Source: Acorus gramineus (Eukaryota; Streptophyta; Magnoliopsida; Acorales; Acoraceae). Taken from it: a stretch of 64,000 bases of DNA. Made by a program: the position numbers and the translations under genes. Of this stretch, positions 46,531 to 61,500 are shown piece by piece (within the stretch, counting starts at the first letter, position 1; each line of letters starts with the position of its first letter). The notes beneath the pieces were generated by a model that searched no databases, was not told where the DNA came from, and saw only the letters and a program-made list of their open reading frames with translations. The DNA lies in contig JAUJYN010000013.1 of assembly GCA_030737835.1 (NCBI GenBank), forward strand, positions 3,355,759-3,419,758, given 5' to 3'.

Positions 46531-49500
46531 CTACCTCCGCTTATTGCGTCCTGCAAGAATCGGTTGAATTTGCAACTGCCTGTTAAATGCTTGATTGAAA
46601 AGAACGCGAGTTTGAATGGATGATATAACAGGCATCCATGCTAATGCAGCGATTGGCACGAATAGCAGGAAACCCATACCATAGTCATAAGCTTGAGCAA
46701 GGGCTTGGGCGAAGTCCCATATTCTGTAGTCTTCTATTTTGGCTCGTATTGCTAGGGATATCTGAAGAAGTGAGAATTATCAAGTCAGGGAAACCATAAT
46801 TCAAGGAAGTTGTAATACAGATTAAAGCTATATAGACATTACTTAGTTCCTTTTTGAGAACTTACCAAGAGTATACCCCATCCGGTAGGAACAAATGCTA
46901 GAAAACATAGAATCAGGTCCATGATTGAGAGTTTGCAGATGACGAACAGAACAAATACGATGGATAACATGCCAAGAAAAAGAAATGCTTTGAAAAGCCT
47001 GAACCATAGGTGATGCCTTACACTAAGCCGTTGATGTCCCACATTCACCGCCTGCAATCATGTTTTACAGTAAAAAAAAAAAAAAAAAGAGGAGTCTAAA
47101 TAACTGTTGATGTATGTTTTTGCACAAGGAAATGAATTATCTATAATTTTGGCCCAGAATTATGGTATAGCCTCTACATCAACTTTTGTCTATGTGGCTA
47201 TCCACCTCTCCACTCCAATAAACATTGGTCTCATTCGTTTAATAAGCCATAAACCAAGAGAAAAATGAAAAAGGAAGGGGGTGGGGCAAGCAAATATCTC
47301 ACTGTTCTATTGATTGATCAATGTCATTCATAGTGCTTAGGGAAAACATGGGTAGAGTCCTTACCTTGACCAACAGGAAGATGGCAAAAATCACAATCCA
47401 AGAAAGAATATAAACGACAATATTCTTGTCTTCTGATGATATTTTGAGGTGATACACAAGCCCGTATTGGTAGATGAAGAACCGGAGAGAGAGAAGTATT
47501 TCAACTATCCTAGAGCACAGGCTTGTATGTTTGAGATGCGCCTGCTCATCATTCCACCATGACTCCCAGCTCTTATCCTGTTGTGCACCTATCCCCCCTT
47601 CTTTCCTCATCCACTTTTTCCAATCTATCCAATCCTCCACTATCTTCCGCCAGGCAAATCCAGAAGGATTAAAGAGGAATGGTGCAAACAGCCAGCTCCC
47701 TGTCATGAACCAGATAGAATACATGACCAAGGCATGTGTCACATCTGTTTCATTAGCTGGCTTGTATGTGTTGTATATGATCAAGAGCAATAGTAGTTCA
47801 AATCCTTTCAGAAAGTGGCTACGTGAGTATAATCGATAGTTCTCGGTGAAACTTGCATGAAACACCACAAACTTGCGCCCTGTGGGTCTGTACTTGGCAC
47901 CCCCATGAAGAATGGTGCGACCGTAATAGTGGGACTTTGTTCCAAGGGAGAATGTGAAGAAGACGGATGCCAGTTGCAGCTGCATGAGGATGAAGTCACT
48001 CATTGCTATACGGAAACCTTTCTCCAGAGCAACCTCCATAACCATTGGTAATCCTGTTAAAAGCCCAAGTTGTATGAACGACTGAGAGGCCAGAGCTGTT
48101 TCCAAGGATTTTATATTTGCTGTTCCAGCCTTATCGAGGAGTGCTGTCTCCAACCCACTAAGAACCAGGTATAGCTTCCCATATAGGAAAACATAAACTC
48201 CAAATACCGTTATCTGCAGAGATTTGACAATATATGAATCAGAATGGTAATAAATCATACTATTTATAAAGATTTTTAAACTTAAACAAAAAATCATATT
48301 GTTTACTTCTTTTTTTTCTTTATTTTTTGAAAAATTTCCTAATAACTGGAACAGTAGGCCTGATATGGATTATAAAGTCTACCTAAAAAAATCACAATTT
48401 TTTAGATACATGGTTTACATTTTGGACCTATGAAATTCACATATCATTTTCATATGCATAATCTTGAATTGATTCTAATGCACATCAAATGAAACCTCCT
48501 TTTCATGTAAAATGACACTAGTTTCAGAATCATGGATCATCATGGATGGTTTTACTTTCAATTTTAATGGTCCATTTTGGAATCTAAAAGCTGTTGTCTG
48601 CAAGTCAGTTAACAGTGATGTGAACGGTTGGCATTATGTTATGCACCAACTTAACGTGATGCAAATACAGCTGAACCAAGACTAAATCGTGTGATTCAAA
48701 AAGACGTTGATCTCAAACAACTAGGGGGAAGCAAAAAGTCACACATTAGCTTCAATTCAAAGTTAAGAGGATTATCTTTGGTTCCCTTTCTCATCCATTG
48801 TCATATATCACAACCATGTTAAAAAGTGATTTGAGTGTCGAGCAAGTACCAGATTGTTGAAGTAAAACCCAATTGTCGTGAAGTAACATGAAAGCATCCG
48901 AAAAAAATCAAAACATTGACCAAGGCGATATATGTCACGGCTGAGTGTTTGCTCAGCATTTCCATTGGCTACTTTTGCTTCGAACTTTGAGATCTGGTTT
49001 AGACCTACATCACGACCCTTTCCAACTTGCATGTACTCGTGATAAGTTACAAATCCTTGTCGAAGTGTGGAGTTAAATCCTGCAGGAGAAGACATTACAT
49101 CATCAAACCACTAATATTATCTTCATATCAAAAGTGAAGCAAGCTTGTTTCTACCAGCAAATACATCCTCGCTCAAGTTGATAGTTCTTGATGCTTTGCT
49201 TATCCCACCTCTTGTCAAGTGAAATACCCTGTCAAATATATCTGGATGGCCATAGTGAAATCGCACCCTGGAAGTAGAAAGCATAGAAAAAATATCATCT
49301 AGAAAATGAATATTGAGATACAAGAGAAGAAGTACCTCAGATGGAAATGAAAATAGAATGAAGATGGAGGATAAGAACCATTTATTAACTTTGAATGTCA
49401 TATGTATGTTTTAACTTTTAACCCATAATATCTTGCTTTATGACTTGTCAAAATATAGGGTATGGTTATAAAACCCAAACCATATGGTAATCAATAAGGT

Positions 49501-52500
49501 TGGACTTTTCTCCTCCAATAAACTTTATTTATTGTGCCTTTTGTATATGTTACCAGGGTCCTTCATTCAAGGATTCCATACCCTTACTCAATCCTTCCCA
49601 TATCCAATAAAACATTTATAAAGTACCCTTCATTTTAATTCAATTTTTTAATGAATTTGAAGGATACCCATATCCTGATCCAAGTAAAACGGCTTTTTGT
49701 TTAGCACATTTTTTTAGTATGTGCAATAAACAGTCTACACAACTCGTACCTTAGAGGATTCGCTAAAAGCCTTTGCCCGATGGTAACAAAACTAGTCTCC
49801 TGATAGGACATAAATCCAGCCAGAGATGATACACTGCAATAATTTAAAAAAAAAACAAATGTTAAAGTTGCAGGACTCAGTTATAATTGCTTCACAAGAA
49901 CACTTTGTGTCTTCTATGTTCTGGGTGCATGAAATATTTACAAATTTTTATTCCCAAAAATATTAACCTTCCTGTGAATATATGTTCTCTAAGACCAAGT
50001 ATGGTTGGAGGATTTTGTCGTGGAAGTCTAAGAAATTCCTGTAGCACATTTCTCATTTTGAGGGCTTCTTCCATGTAATTGTCCTGCGAAAAAGATGTGA
50101 ATAAGAAAACGAGGAAGGTAGAGCACCTAAATCAATGAGTAGGATTCATACTTGGTTCATATCTATTGTTTGAAGGGCATCACCGCGTGTGAAAATTATT
50201 GCATGGTTTTGATTCTCTGGTTTCCCTTCGCCAATATTCGGTGGGCCAGGAAGCTTGATGCGATATATTTCCTGTAGATTTCAACGTTAGCAGATGACAA
50301 GAAATCACTGAATATTCAAGATGAAGACACAATGTTACCAGTTGATGGGTATAACTCTCAATTTATCCCATTACAACCTTGATAATATGTGATTCATTGC
50401 CCATATTTCTGTTGCAAATTATATGAAATGTCAATTTGTTTTTCATTTTTGAATTATACTAAAGACCAAATCTGTTGCATCTTGAAGAATCCTATGAATA
50501 CCTACAGAATTTAATCCGCAAGTCAACTCTGCCTGGAACTTTGATAACATGAGCATCAACTTTATCGTTAGCTGTAAACTGAATAATTATGGCAGGACTT
50601 TTGCAATGACGACGCCATAAAAAATCATGCATGGTATGAACATCTGGAAATATACTGTTTTAATTCTTATATAACTGTGGTAGTCCAGTTGCATATGTTT
50701 TAATAATCTTCATAAATCTGACTGTGATGTTAAAATTCCGATATATCATGGAAGATACTTTGCTGCCATATCACACCGTATCCATCTGATCCTCATTAGA
50801 ATTTTATTATAGCTACATGCTGTTCATTTAAACTAAAACACCAATAATTCTATTTAACTGCTTTGCATTTATAAGAAAATCAATCATATGTTATCATTTG
50901 TCTAATAACCAAAGAATAAAATATAAATAATTTTCATCTGTCTGTTTATGATGTTAAAATGCTGATTCATCTTGAAAGAAACCTTAATCTATATCATACT
51001 GCATCCATCAAATGTCATTAGAATATCACTATTAGCTCCATGCCACTTATTTCAGGCTGAATTCTCAATTAAAAAAAATAAAAATGATACTAAGATCTAA
51101 ATACAGCTTTCTGCATTCTCATAGATAATCAGAAAGATCATATAATACCAATATATTCAGATATAATGCAAATTTTATATTTTGATAGTTAATTTTTTAT
51201 TATTATATATGTTGATAAAAGAAACGGAAATTTAACGGGTGATTCTTAATAGGCTGCTTTCTCAATATAATATATTAGTTAAATAAATGGCCTCACACTA
51301 AGAGACCGAGCTACTATAAACAACTATAATATGTTACTAAGCAACATGATAATACAAGAAATCCATCTGTAAGAGTTCTGAAAAATAGCTAGCATTGAGT
51401 AAGTCATTGATGGAGTCATCACTATGCTAGTAGAATTTCTACTGAAAATCAGAAACATCAACTTTTACATGCCAACCAAAGTCACAACCAAAGAGAAAAC
51501 ACAAGCATGAAGGGGACATTACCTGGAGAAAATTGTTGACTGCTTTAGCTAATACCGAATAATAAACTTTATGAGGAATATCAGATTTTATTTCTTCTGT
51601 CTCCTCAATGTAAGCAACACGCAGAGATGGATACCTGCAAATAGTACAGTCAAAATTATTGGATACATGAGAACATGAGATAAAAATAATTTATAGTGTT
51701 GCAAAAGTACTACTCTCTCATCAGGTCCAGAATATCTTGTGCATGAGGATCACCAGAAGAGTTGTGTGCTCTAAACATCTGGCAAGAGATGATGTACGTG
51801 AACTTTATATCCGCAAGTGCATCTAGATGTGCAGATAGCGAGAGAGGACTGTTTATCTCTTGTTTTCCTTCAAAAGCCTGATATCCTTCAAGAATATCTG
51901 ATTAAGATGCCAAATGAATCAATACATTAAGTAGATGCTGTCATTTCATGGTAATAAACACTTATAAATCTAGATTAATATTCTCATAAATTCTCTTCAT
52001 GGAAATAACATGGAACGTCCAAGATGTTTTATTTTGGTGCTTCCCAATAACCTGTTTAAAATACATAGAAATTAACAAACACACCTTTATCATCAGCCAT
52101 GTCTAGAAATGCTTGTAGTTTGAGAGCCTTTCTGTAATACATCATTCCTCTAACTGCATAGTGAAAATATCGAGTTACAGGATATGCAGAAGATTCCATT
52201 ACTACCACTGAGGTCAACATTAAGTCCACATGTCTATTTTGTTATTCCTTCACCTGTCCGGCTTAATGTTTGTCCACGAAATGATGCCCACTTCCGAACC
52301 TCTTCATTCATGGTTTCATCAGCATGATGGTGGTCCCAATCGCTACATTTCATGCGTTCTAAGAAATTTTTCCACTCATCTGAAGAAATTAAAAGGGAAA
52401 GAAAAGATCAATAAAATGCAAGTAAATTTACAGGAGCATCTAAAAAAAAGCCTTATCCAACAGTAACCTGGATATATCTTTTGCATATAAAAGATGATTG

Positions 52501-55500
52501 AAGAAGTTCCATCTTGAGTAGAAAGAAGCTCGTCTTCTGAAAAATTTACCTCTTCCATGAAATAAGGGGTCAAAACACTGGATGAAAGATGAACTTAGTT
52601 AGAAAAGCAAAGACTCGTAAGCAGTTTCTTTATACAACAAAATTTAACTTGAAGGAATTAACTGTTGCAGAAAAATGTTTGATAAGAAATTTTCTCAGAA
52701 CATTTATATTCTGATAAGTCAAAAAAGAATGCACAGTGAGATAATTTACTAACTCATATTTTGTAAAATTAAAATGTGTAACATTTGAGAACATTCTCCA
52801 ACTATTGGACAAATTTTCCCATGATGACAGAAAAAAAATTGTTTTTTAGAGATAACCCATAACATAACAAAATTATTCGTGATAATCTTAAGATCAATAA
52901 AAATAGGAAGAAGAGAGAAATCTACAAGTACAGAATTTGTATGACCATTTCAATAAATTTCCACACAATAATTAGAAGTTGACAATTTGTGCCTTGATTT
53001 TGAAGTTCGATTAAACCCTGTATCAATGTTGTATCTCAGTGGAATTGCTCATTCTAGAAAACAAGTCTCATTGGCTAGACAATTTAAATAAAAAAATTCA
53101 AGGGGTCTAACTCTTTTTTCAGGGTATGCGCATGCTTCATATGTTCAAACAATAATGAGCATTTATGTAGTTCCTCAACTAATAAAATCATTTATTATCA
53201 TTGCACTGAGAGAAAAAAATATTTCATCTATTATGTGAGCACTACACCCTATACATGCCCACAAGGATTACGGCATACTACCCTCAATAGAAAGACAAAT
53301 AATCAATACTATTTTTTTTTAATACCCTCTCTCAAGCCCGAAGGATGCTACCTATGGAATTTGTATGAAAATACATAAATATACCCTCAAACCCAACAAT
53401 AAACAACTTCAATACCAAAAGAGACTGCAAGTTATGATACTGACAGTAAAATCTCGATGCTATGTCAAAGAGGAGAAAAGAAGATAGCAAGTCAAGACGA
53501 AACTAAAAAATGCTATAGGAGGTCACACATATAACAAGCATCTAATAAAAAAATGAACAATGTTCGTGATAAAGTGTTAAGTGAAAGGGATATTTAAGTT
53601 ATATTAAACACTAGGTAGGAGATACCAAGACTAAATAAAAGAAAGATGAAATAAAACTATGACAAAGTCTTTGAAAGAAACCCGTATTAGATGCAGAAAA
53701 CTAAATTTAAGGTGCCGAATAGAACCCACAGGAATTGGAAAAAATCATTCAAATTATGAAGAATTGAAAAGTTTAAAAGACATCTCAAATGGGTAATATT
53801 AAGAAGCACGAGAAAGAACATGACATCAAGGTATCGGATAAACCTAAATTTTCTATGGATGCATTGGTAAAAATGATGTAACATGCATTGAATGTGGTTT
53901 CCAACAATGTCAAGAATGAGACATCAAAATCATGTTACACATAGTCCTTATATATAGTCTTAATTAGTCTAGTTTTTCTAATGAGATTTATACTTCTTAG
54001 ATGAAATATGTGATTTTTAAGCATAAAGGAGTACATTCAATTCATTGGAGTATTTACTTTTTATCTTGTAAAGGTACATATTATGTACCTTAAAAAAAAG
54101 GACTCCAAAAGAGAATGTGCTATTAAGACTACATGTAACATTATTCATTAATATTTATATCATTTTTTTAGTGAAAGTTTGGTGAATCCTATTTTATTTA
54201 TAGAGAAACTCCATAGATACAAGTAGAAAAGGTTTCTCCCAATACAAAAAAATTAAAATAGAAGGAGATCAAAGGAGGCCAAGGCCTCTAAGCAAACAAT
54301 GATTACAAAACTTATATCATTACATTTTTTCTCTGAGAAAAGTTTTATATATCTATTTAATAGATATTTTTCTCTTTTTTTCATTTTTTATATTAATAAA
54401 GTGGGCAGATTTTCTGAATGACACACAACTTAAATATTTGGATAAAAATCACAATTTAGATTATGTCAAAATTAGATTAGTCCAACCTGAAGGATAACAT
54501 ATTGCGAACTTTTGGAGGTGCAGGCATATCCATAAAAAGAGAATTTGCAAAGAAGGAAATACGCCGTCGAGCTTCCAAGTTTCTAGGGATTTCCATTGCT
54601 GATTCTTTGGCAGTAAGCAAAAATAACAAACGGTGCACCTGATATCCAAAAATTTAAATCATTATGACAAATCTATTGTTAAAAAGAAATTTTGAGATCA
54701 AAAAGTCACCTGTTGCTTCAGATGGCGATTTTCTGGCAGTGGGTAAACAATAGCGGGGGAGGCAAACAACAGCTGTTCATGCTGCCTGAAAAAAGAATTT
54801 TCATCTTCTTCCAGATGTTGTGTGAAGTTTAACAAATCAAAAACCCTGCAAAAATAAGATGACCACTTTAGTGAAGATGCCGAGTTTATCTGTCTAGCTA
54901 ATATATGACTTGACGCATCTCACCTCGAACCATGCACCATCATGTCCATGGTTACAATCTCAAAGATATCTTGAAGTAATAGGACAACTTTATGCTGATG
55001 AGAACATTTATTCTCAACCTTGAAGAAGCAATGCCAAACATGGAGGAGAAAAGGTTTTTTAACAGTAGCAGGATGTACATGAAATGCAAAGATCATAAAG
55101 TAAAAATAATAATTACCAAAATTTCCATTAGCTGAATACATTTGTTGTGGAGGGCCGGAAGTTCACCCATCTTGAAGCCAGTGAGAAGGCTGGATTTGCT
55201 AATACTTGTTTCAATTTCATCAATGATAGTAGATAAAACTCTGGAAGAATAACCACAGTGAGAAGAGCAACAATGTCCAGAGATCTATACAAGTGACTAA
55301 GAAACAGTCAGATCTAGAAATAAGCTCAACACGATTAGCAAATTAATGAAAAATTGTTTCCTACCTTTTCTCCAGATTGCCCACAATCAGACAAAACAGA
55401 ATGTTCTTCAGTGAGCTGTAACACTCCATAACAGCACAATACATGTAGTAGTCCTTTCTTATTTTTTGGTAAAGCTTCACATCCTTACCCACAAACTCTC

Positions 55501-58500
55501 TTGCCACATCCAACGCTGTTGATAACTGATATACGTGGAATGAAAATTAAAAGAAGGGGCAACCAAATATTTTGTTGAATTTTATAATAAAAATAAGTGT
55601 AGGACAACCTTGTTACCGAGGAGAAACACAGGCCAACCGACTGAGCCAGAGCTGAAGTCTGATGATGGTGGCATGGTCATCAAATCCATCTCTCTGGATT
55701 AACAAGAAAGCACGTTTTAAAACTTTCTATTGGTGGATGATCGAATTTTAACTATAATAAATATTTGGCATGAACCTGTTATTTATCAAGTCCTCTGAAC
55801 GGAAACTACTAATAATTTGGTTCCACACTAAAGCAAATTTAGCGACACACCCTTTTTCATCTTTTGGCACCTGAAGAAAAAGTTTTCACGATTATCAAAA
55901 TAAAAGAGAATGCAATAGTGTTGTTCATATCATTTCAAGTTTTATGGTATAATTTGCTGGCTTTCTCTGAACTTCACAGATCTTAAAAGATTATTAGAGA
56001 TGGAACTTTATATACCTTGAGGAGCTTATTTTGTAATAGACCCACTACTTTTCCCTTTTGCTTTCTCTTTGATGAGGCTGGAGTTAGACAGACATTGAAA
56101 GCAGAAGGCAAGGACTGGAATCTACTTCTCAGCATTCCCATTGTATGAATCTGATTAGAAAAATACCGATGTTAGAACAGAAAAAAAACCTTATTTAAAA
56201 CACAAGAGAGAACAAAAATGAAGTTAAGCAATTTGATTGTGAGAGGGTAAAATTAACCACCTCACCAAGATGATGGAATATACCATATATCCCACCAAAA
56301 ATTGTACAGAAGATGGAATACCATATCTGTGTGTCCATGAAGTATACCTGAAACAATTCAAGATAGCATGCCACATTTCTAAATGATTTTAAAAAATAAA
56401 AATTTAGCAAGGGAAAAAATATGAAGACTGAGAAGTAAGAAACATGAGGGCCAATCTTAAATGAGAGAGATTCAAAGGTTCTCACGAGCACAATTGGAGC
56501 CCAAATAGCAAGTATCACACCAACGTTTGTCTTCACTGGAGAAGAACTTTTTGAAGTTAATTAGATCTAAAGATATTAATCAATATGCCAGAACATACTA
56601 GTAAGAATTGTGAAAATCACCTTTTGGGAAAAACTCATGCCAGCCGTATTTGCTTACACTGATTTTCATTATCTGCTTTGTTGGTTCCATGAGTGGCTTT
56701 ATCTGCATTTTCTGGAAATTTAGATTTCATCACCCTTATAAAACTACAGGAACTTTGAGAGTGTGTCACACTAGTTAAAACTAAACAATGGTAGACAAAA
56801 GGGAAGAAAAATTGAACTGAATTTTAAACTGGTCACCCTAAAACCATTCAGACTAGTTACTTTCTAAATTATTTATCTCGCCTTTAGGGAGGATGCCTTT
56901 ACTTCCTTTTCTGGTACAAACCTAAATGGATCCTCCACTTATTTCGCACATAGCCAATGACTAATATTCAAGAGAAAGCAATCTTGTCATTTACAGTTCC
57001 TTTGTTGCATTATCTTCAAAGATTAAAAAAAAATTATTTTTCTTGAAAGCTAAATAATAAAAAAAAGTTAATCACGATTCTCAATTTTCAACAAAAAAAG
57101 CATTAATGTGATCATCATATAATTAATCAAAATTGATTAGAGCATGAATGTACATATTTCATTCCTATGAAGGAAAAATATTGCGATAATTTACCTCAAA
57201 ATGATAACTGAATGAAAATTTGCTCAACAATAATATAAGCCAAAATATCGTGTACCTGAAACAAAATAAAGATTACAAATAAAAAACCAAATAACATATA
57301 AAGAGGAGCAAATCCAATCATGTTTTAATAATTACTTCAGACGAGATACTTGACACTCTTGCATTCCCCGTCCCACAAATGTCTGAGGCTGTACAATGAT
57401 AAATTTTCTTATTAGAACATCATGTTCAAAATCAGGATATTATTAATTCAATTGTCATGAAATCTTTTTCATGCTCACATTTCATTTTACTAGAAAATTA
57501 ATTCATATTTCAAGAAAATCTAAAAAAAACTTAAAAGAAATGCACATCAAAGTTCACAAAAAGAAGTTTAGTGATACAATAATCAAATCACTTTATATTC
57601 TACGGGAACTTAATATGTAGCTTAACAGAACAGGGTGAAAAGGCAATATGAGATTTACCTGTTTCCACCAAGAGATGATCTTGCAGACTTGCGAATTAGA
57701 AGTCTCAATATATTTGCCAATAGCAGGAAAGATGAAAGCTAATAACCCAAGACCATCAGCCAGCAAATATATTGCAACTGTGATCATATAGGAAGATATG
57801 CATATGTTTCCAAATGTACCCCTTTCTTGTTTGGGAGAACATGTATCTAATCTTCCAGACTTGACAAAATAAACTGGAAGGGTAATAACCCACATAGCAG
57901 CAATTAAAATACTCAATACATGTCTAAGGATTTGATACATGCTAATGGTATACCTCGCTCTCCATGTAAAAGCAATGGCAAGAATTTCTGCAATCACACC
58001 TCAAATTAGAGAAATGCATATTACATAATTTGCATAATACAGTTTATAATAAGAATCAACAAGTGGTAAATCTAACATGAAAAATGAAAGGATGAATACC
58101 ATAAAATAAAATCCATGAAAAATGAATAAAATAAAAAGCAAAAGAAGTTAGCATTAAAAATATGATTTTGTTTGGTTTAGAGATGTATGCAGACCCTATA
58201 TCATGTACATTTGAAGGTTGTTACATGGAAGCATGACCTCAAACTGTATCATTAATGATGTTGGCTTCTCTACCTGCCAATGTGTCTTGACCGAGGTATG
58301 GCAGATCCTGTCCTACTCAACAACTAAGCTCCCAAAATGATGTATAATACTTTGATACATAAAGCTGAAACTGGTAGATGGGCTCAGGCTTGCTGGTCGT
58401 GGTTATACTTGTGGTTAAGTAAGTGAGGTTGTTATCTTTAAAAATATGAAAAAATGGTTGGAAACTCAGAACACAAATGTGTAGCATCATATTAGCTGTA

Positions 58501-61500
58501 AAAATATAATTTACGACAAGTGGGTTTTCTAGTTATATAGGGTAGTTGGAATGTTTAACTGGGTTGAGTGATGTACTGGTGGGTATGCAAGATGCCTTAT
58601 CTCCCAATCTTTCTTGTCTGTCATTCCATTTGCTGGAGGTTTTTGCTTTAAGATCCCTCCCCCACACCCCCCTCTTTGGAGACCTGTGTGCTCTCACCTT
58701 TATTATATTAAATTTTTTTAGTACATAAAATTATGAAAATAATTGAAATGCATCTGATCATATTGAGGAAAAAAGTATCACAAATAATTCATTAGACTTT
58801 GTACTAAAATTCTGAAATATGAATATGTCTGATTGTCCGAGAAAATTATTCTATTTCATAATATCATGGTTTACACTTGATAGCATCACTTGGAAATTAA
58901 TCCTTTATTTCCCAAATTTTATACTAAAATCTAATATGGAGATGAGCCTCCAGTAGCCTGACAAAATGAAAAATGTGTTTGGCCACTAACCATGCAAAAA
59001 TTTGCATGGCCTGCAAGGAAACCAAACTGAATTGACCAAGTTTCATATAGATTGGTGAAGTTTCAAATAATAAAAAAGTGGCGATGACTTAAAATCAATT
59101 CATCTTAAAAATGTGAAACTTTTGAAATGCACATCATTGAAACTCAGTACCTTACCAAAAGTGTTATCACTTGGGAATGATTAAAAGAAATTTATGAATA
59201 ATGAATGATTTATACCTTGTATGAGGCGAAGACCAGCAGATGTTATGAAGATGCTCATAACATCATGAAATATTCGCGCATCAAATAACTGATGAAGTGA
59301 TTTCAAATCATGCCATGCCATAATGATCATTGCCTAAAATTCACAAAAGGAACGTGTACAAGGCTAAGTTCAAAGAAAAAAAGAGGCTAGATTTGAAAAT
59401 CAGGGTTTAAATTATACCTGAAATGCAAGTATGAAGAAAGTCCACATTCTACTAAAGCTTCTAAAGATCATCCCAAATGAATGAATTTCTACAAAATTTG
59501 TCTTCCCCAGCCATTTTGGTTGACGAATTTCAGTGGTGCTGCCCTGAGATTCCTGTAAAGGAATAATGGATCTCTAAAATTACACGAGTCCAAACCATAA
59601 AACTTAATTCCTCAAATAAATTACAGTTTAATAGGGTCAACAACAAGGCAGAATAGCAGTTTCAGCTTTTTCATTAATTAAACTGTACATGTATACCGAA
59701 CTGTTCACATTCTTAGAGAAGCGCAATATAAATAAAATCAATATAAAATTTCACTTTACTTTCATTTCAAAGTCCATCTTCATCAGGCTGAAGATCATTC
59801 AGTATCATTTATTAAAGATTCTGTTTCCCCATCTGTCACCTATACATTCTTTTCAGTGTGAATTCATTGTATGAAGAAAAGATCTTACCATCTGTACTGA
59901 GAAAGAGTGTATAAGAAAAGAAAGAAAAAAGCAAATGACTTCAATGTGAGGAAGGAGAAGAATGTTCGAAAGCTATCACAATGGACAAATGGTTCACATG
60001 TAATGTTTGCCAATTATTGCTCCTTAAAAATGAGCATGGTAAGGTAGATGGTATTCAGAAGAGACAGGGGAAGACTTTAAGACCTTATGTAGTTAGGCAA
60101 TAAGGATGATAAACTAACAACAGGAATAACCTATAAAAGGATTTAAGGCAAATAATTCTATAAATATGACAAGATATTTAAGAGCAGGCTATGCTAATCT
60201 TGATGCTGAATTTGATCTTTACTTCCATCACATATCAGGAGATATTCCAAATGGCATCTGGGCTTGCAGCCAATTTGGACATTTTAAACTTTAACCACAT
60301 GAAAAGCACAATCTGTCCTTTGATAGCACTAGGATTATGGTACAATACACAATATATCAAAATACAGATAACAAGAAAAGACCTGCTCAAAGGAAGGGGA
60401 GTGCTGATTGTGCTCTGCTAACGAGGTTGAAGTGGTGCACAATATTTCTTGCACCTCATTAGGGCACCGGGTCCCCGGCTGGGGCGGTACCTAAATGGAA
60501 GTTGGCCACAATGGGAGAAAAAGAGTGAGTGATGAAGTTCAACAAGTAAATCAACCCAAAACCAACTTGCTCCTCATGCGAAACTCAAACGGATATATGT
60601 GCATATGCTATATATATATACATATGCCACACAATATGTTAAATGGAGATCATACAATTTCAACTCAAAGTCAAACAATATGTTTTTGCATACATCTATA
60701 TATTATATATATGGGCAGCCAACATGTGGTATACTATCTTACAATTATTTATTTCTGTCCATATCAGAGGGTGAGTATACCACGCAACTCAACAAGGTAT
60801 GGCCCCGTGCCAATCTAAGTAACTGTATCTCGCAATGTGAGTCAGGTAGCCTTCTCCAAGCCAAGGGCCCATCAAGCAGACGATACACATGGGCCTAAGA
60901 GTGCTCATAGCGGCTGGTATATGCACACAAGGATGACTACATACCAAGTCAGAGTTAGGTTTCCAAATGCTTGACTCAATACCCGTTCTCACCCATGCAA
61001 TCTCAAGTTAGGTAGTCCTCTCCTCTACTAGCCTTTTTTTGAGCCGAGGATCCATCAACCAGGAAGCATGTAGACTCAGGAGTGCACGCAAAAGCTAGTA
61101 GTTGTACACAGAGGTGACCACATGCTAACTTGAAGCACGGATACTCTACACACAATCATTTCTCATACCTGGAGAAGTTCGTAAGAGTATTGACTATATG
61201 GAAAAGATGTCGTAGACCAATCCCAGTTTCAATTCAAGCTGCCTTCTCCTTTGATAACTCTTTCCGAGCCAAGAGTCCATCAACCATGCAACATGCAGGC
61301 CTGGGAATGAGCACATCCAATGTCTGCATATAGAGGCAGCTACACACCAACTTGATACAGGGACACTCCGCACATATGTAAAAAGAGTATTGACTGTATG
61401 TGACAGAGGGAAAAAATGTCCTAGGGACCTAGACCTACCCCCAAATGTCAAACCCCTAACTCTAATCACATGACTCTAAATTTACGGTGACCGCAATAAA

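Noticed and set aside
47474-48051. Plus-strand frames opposite the largest callose synthase exon
   Set aside because: Shadows of the minus-strand exon 48213-47365, which matches the family along its whole length.
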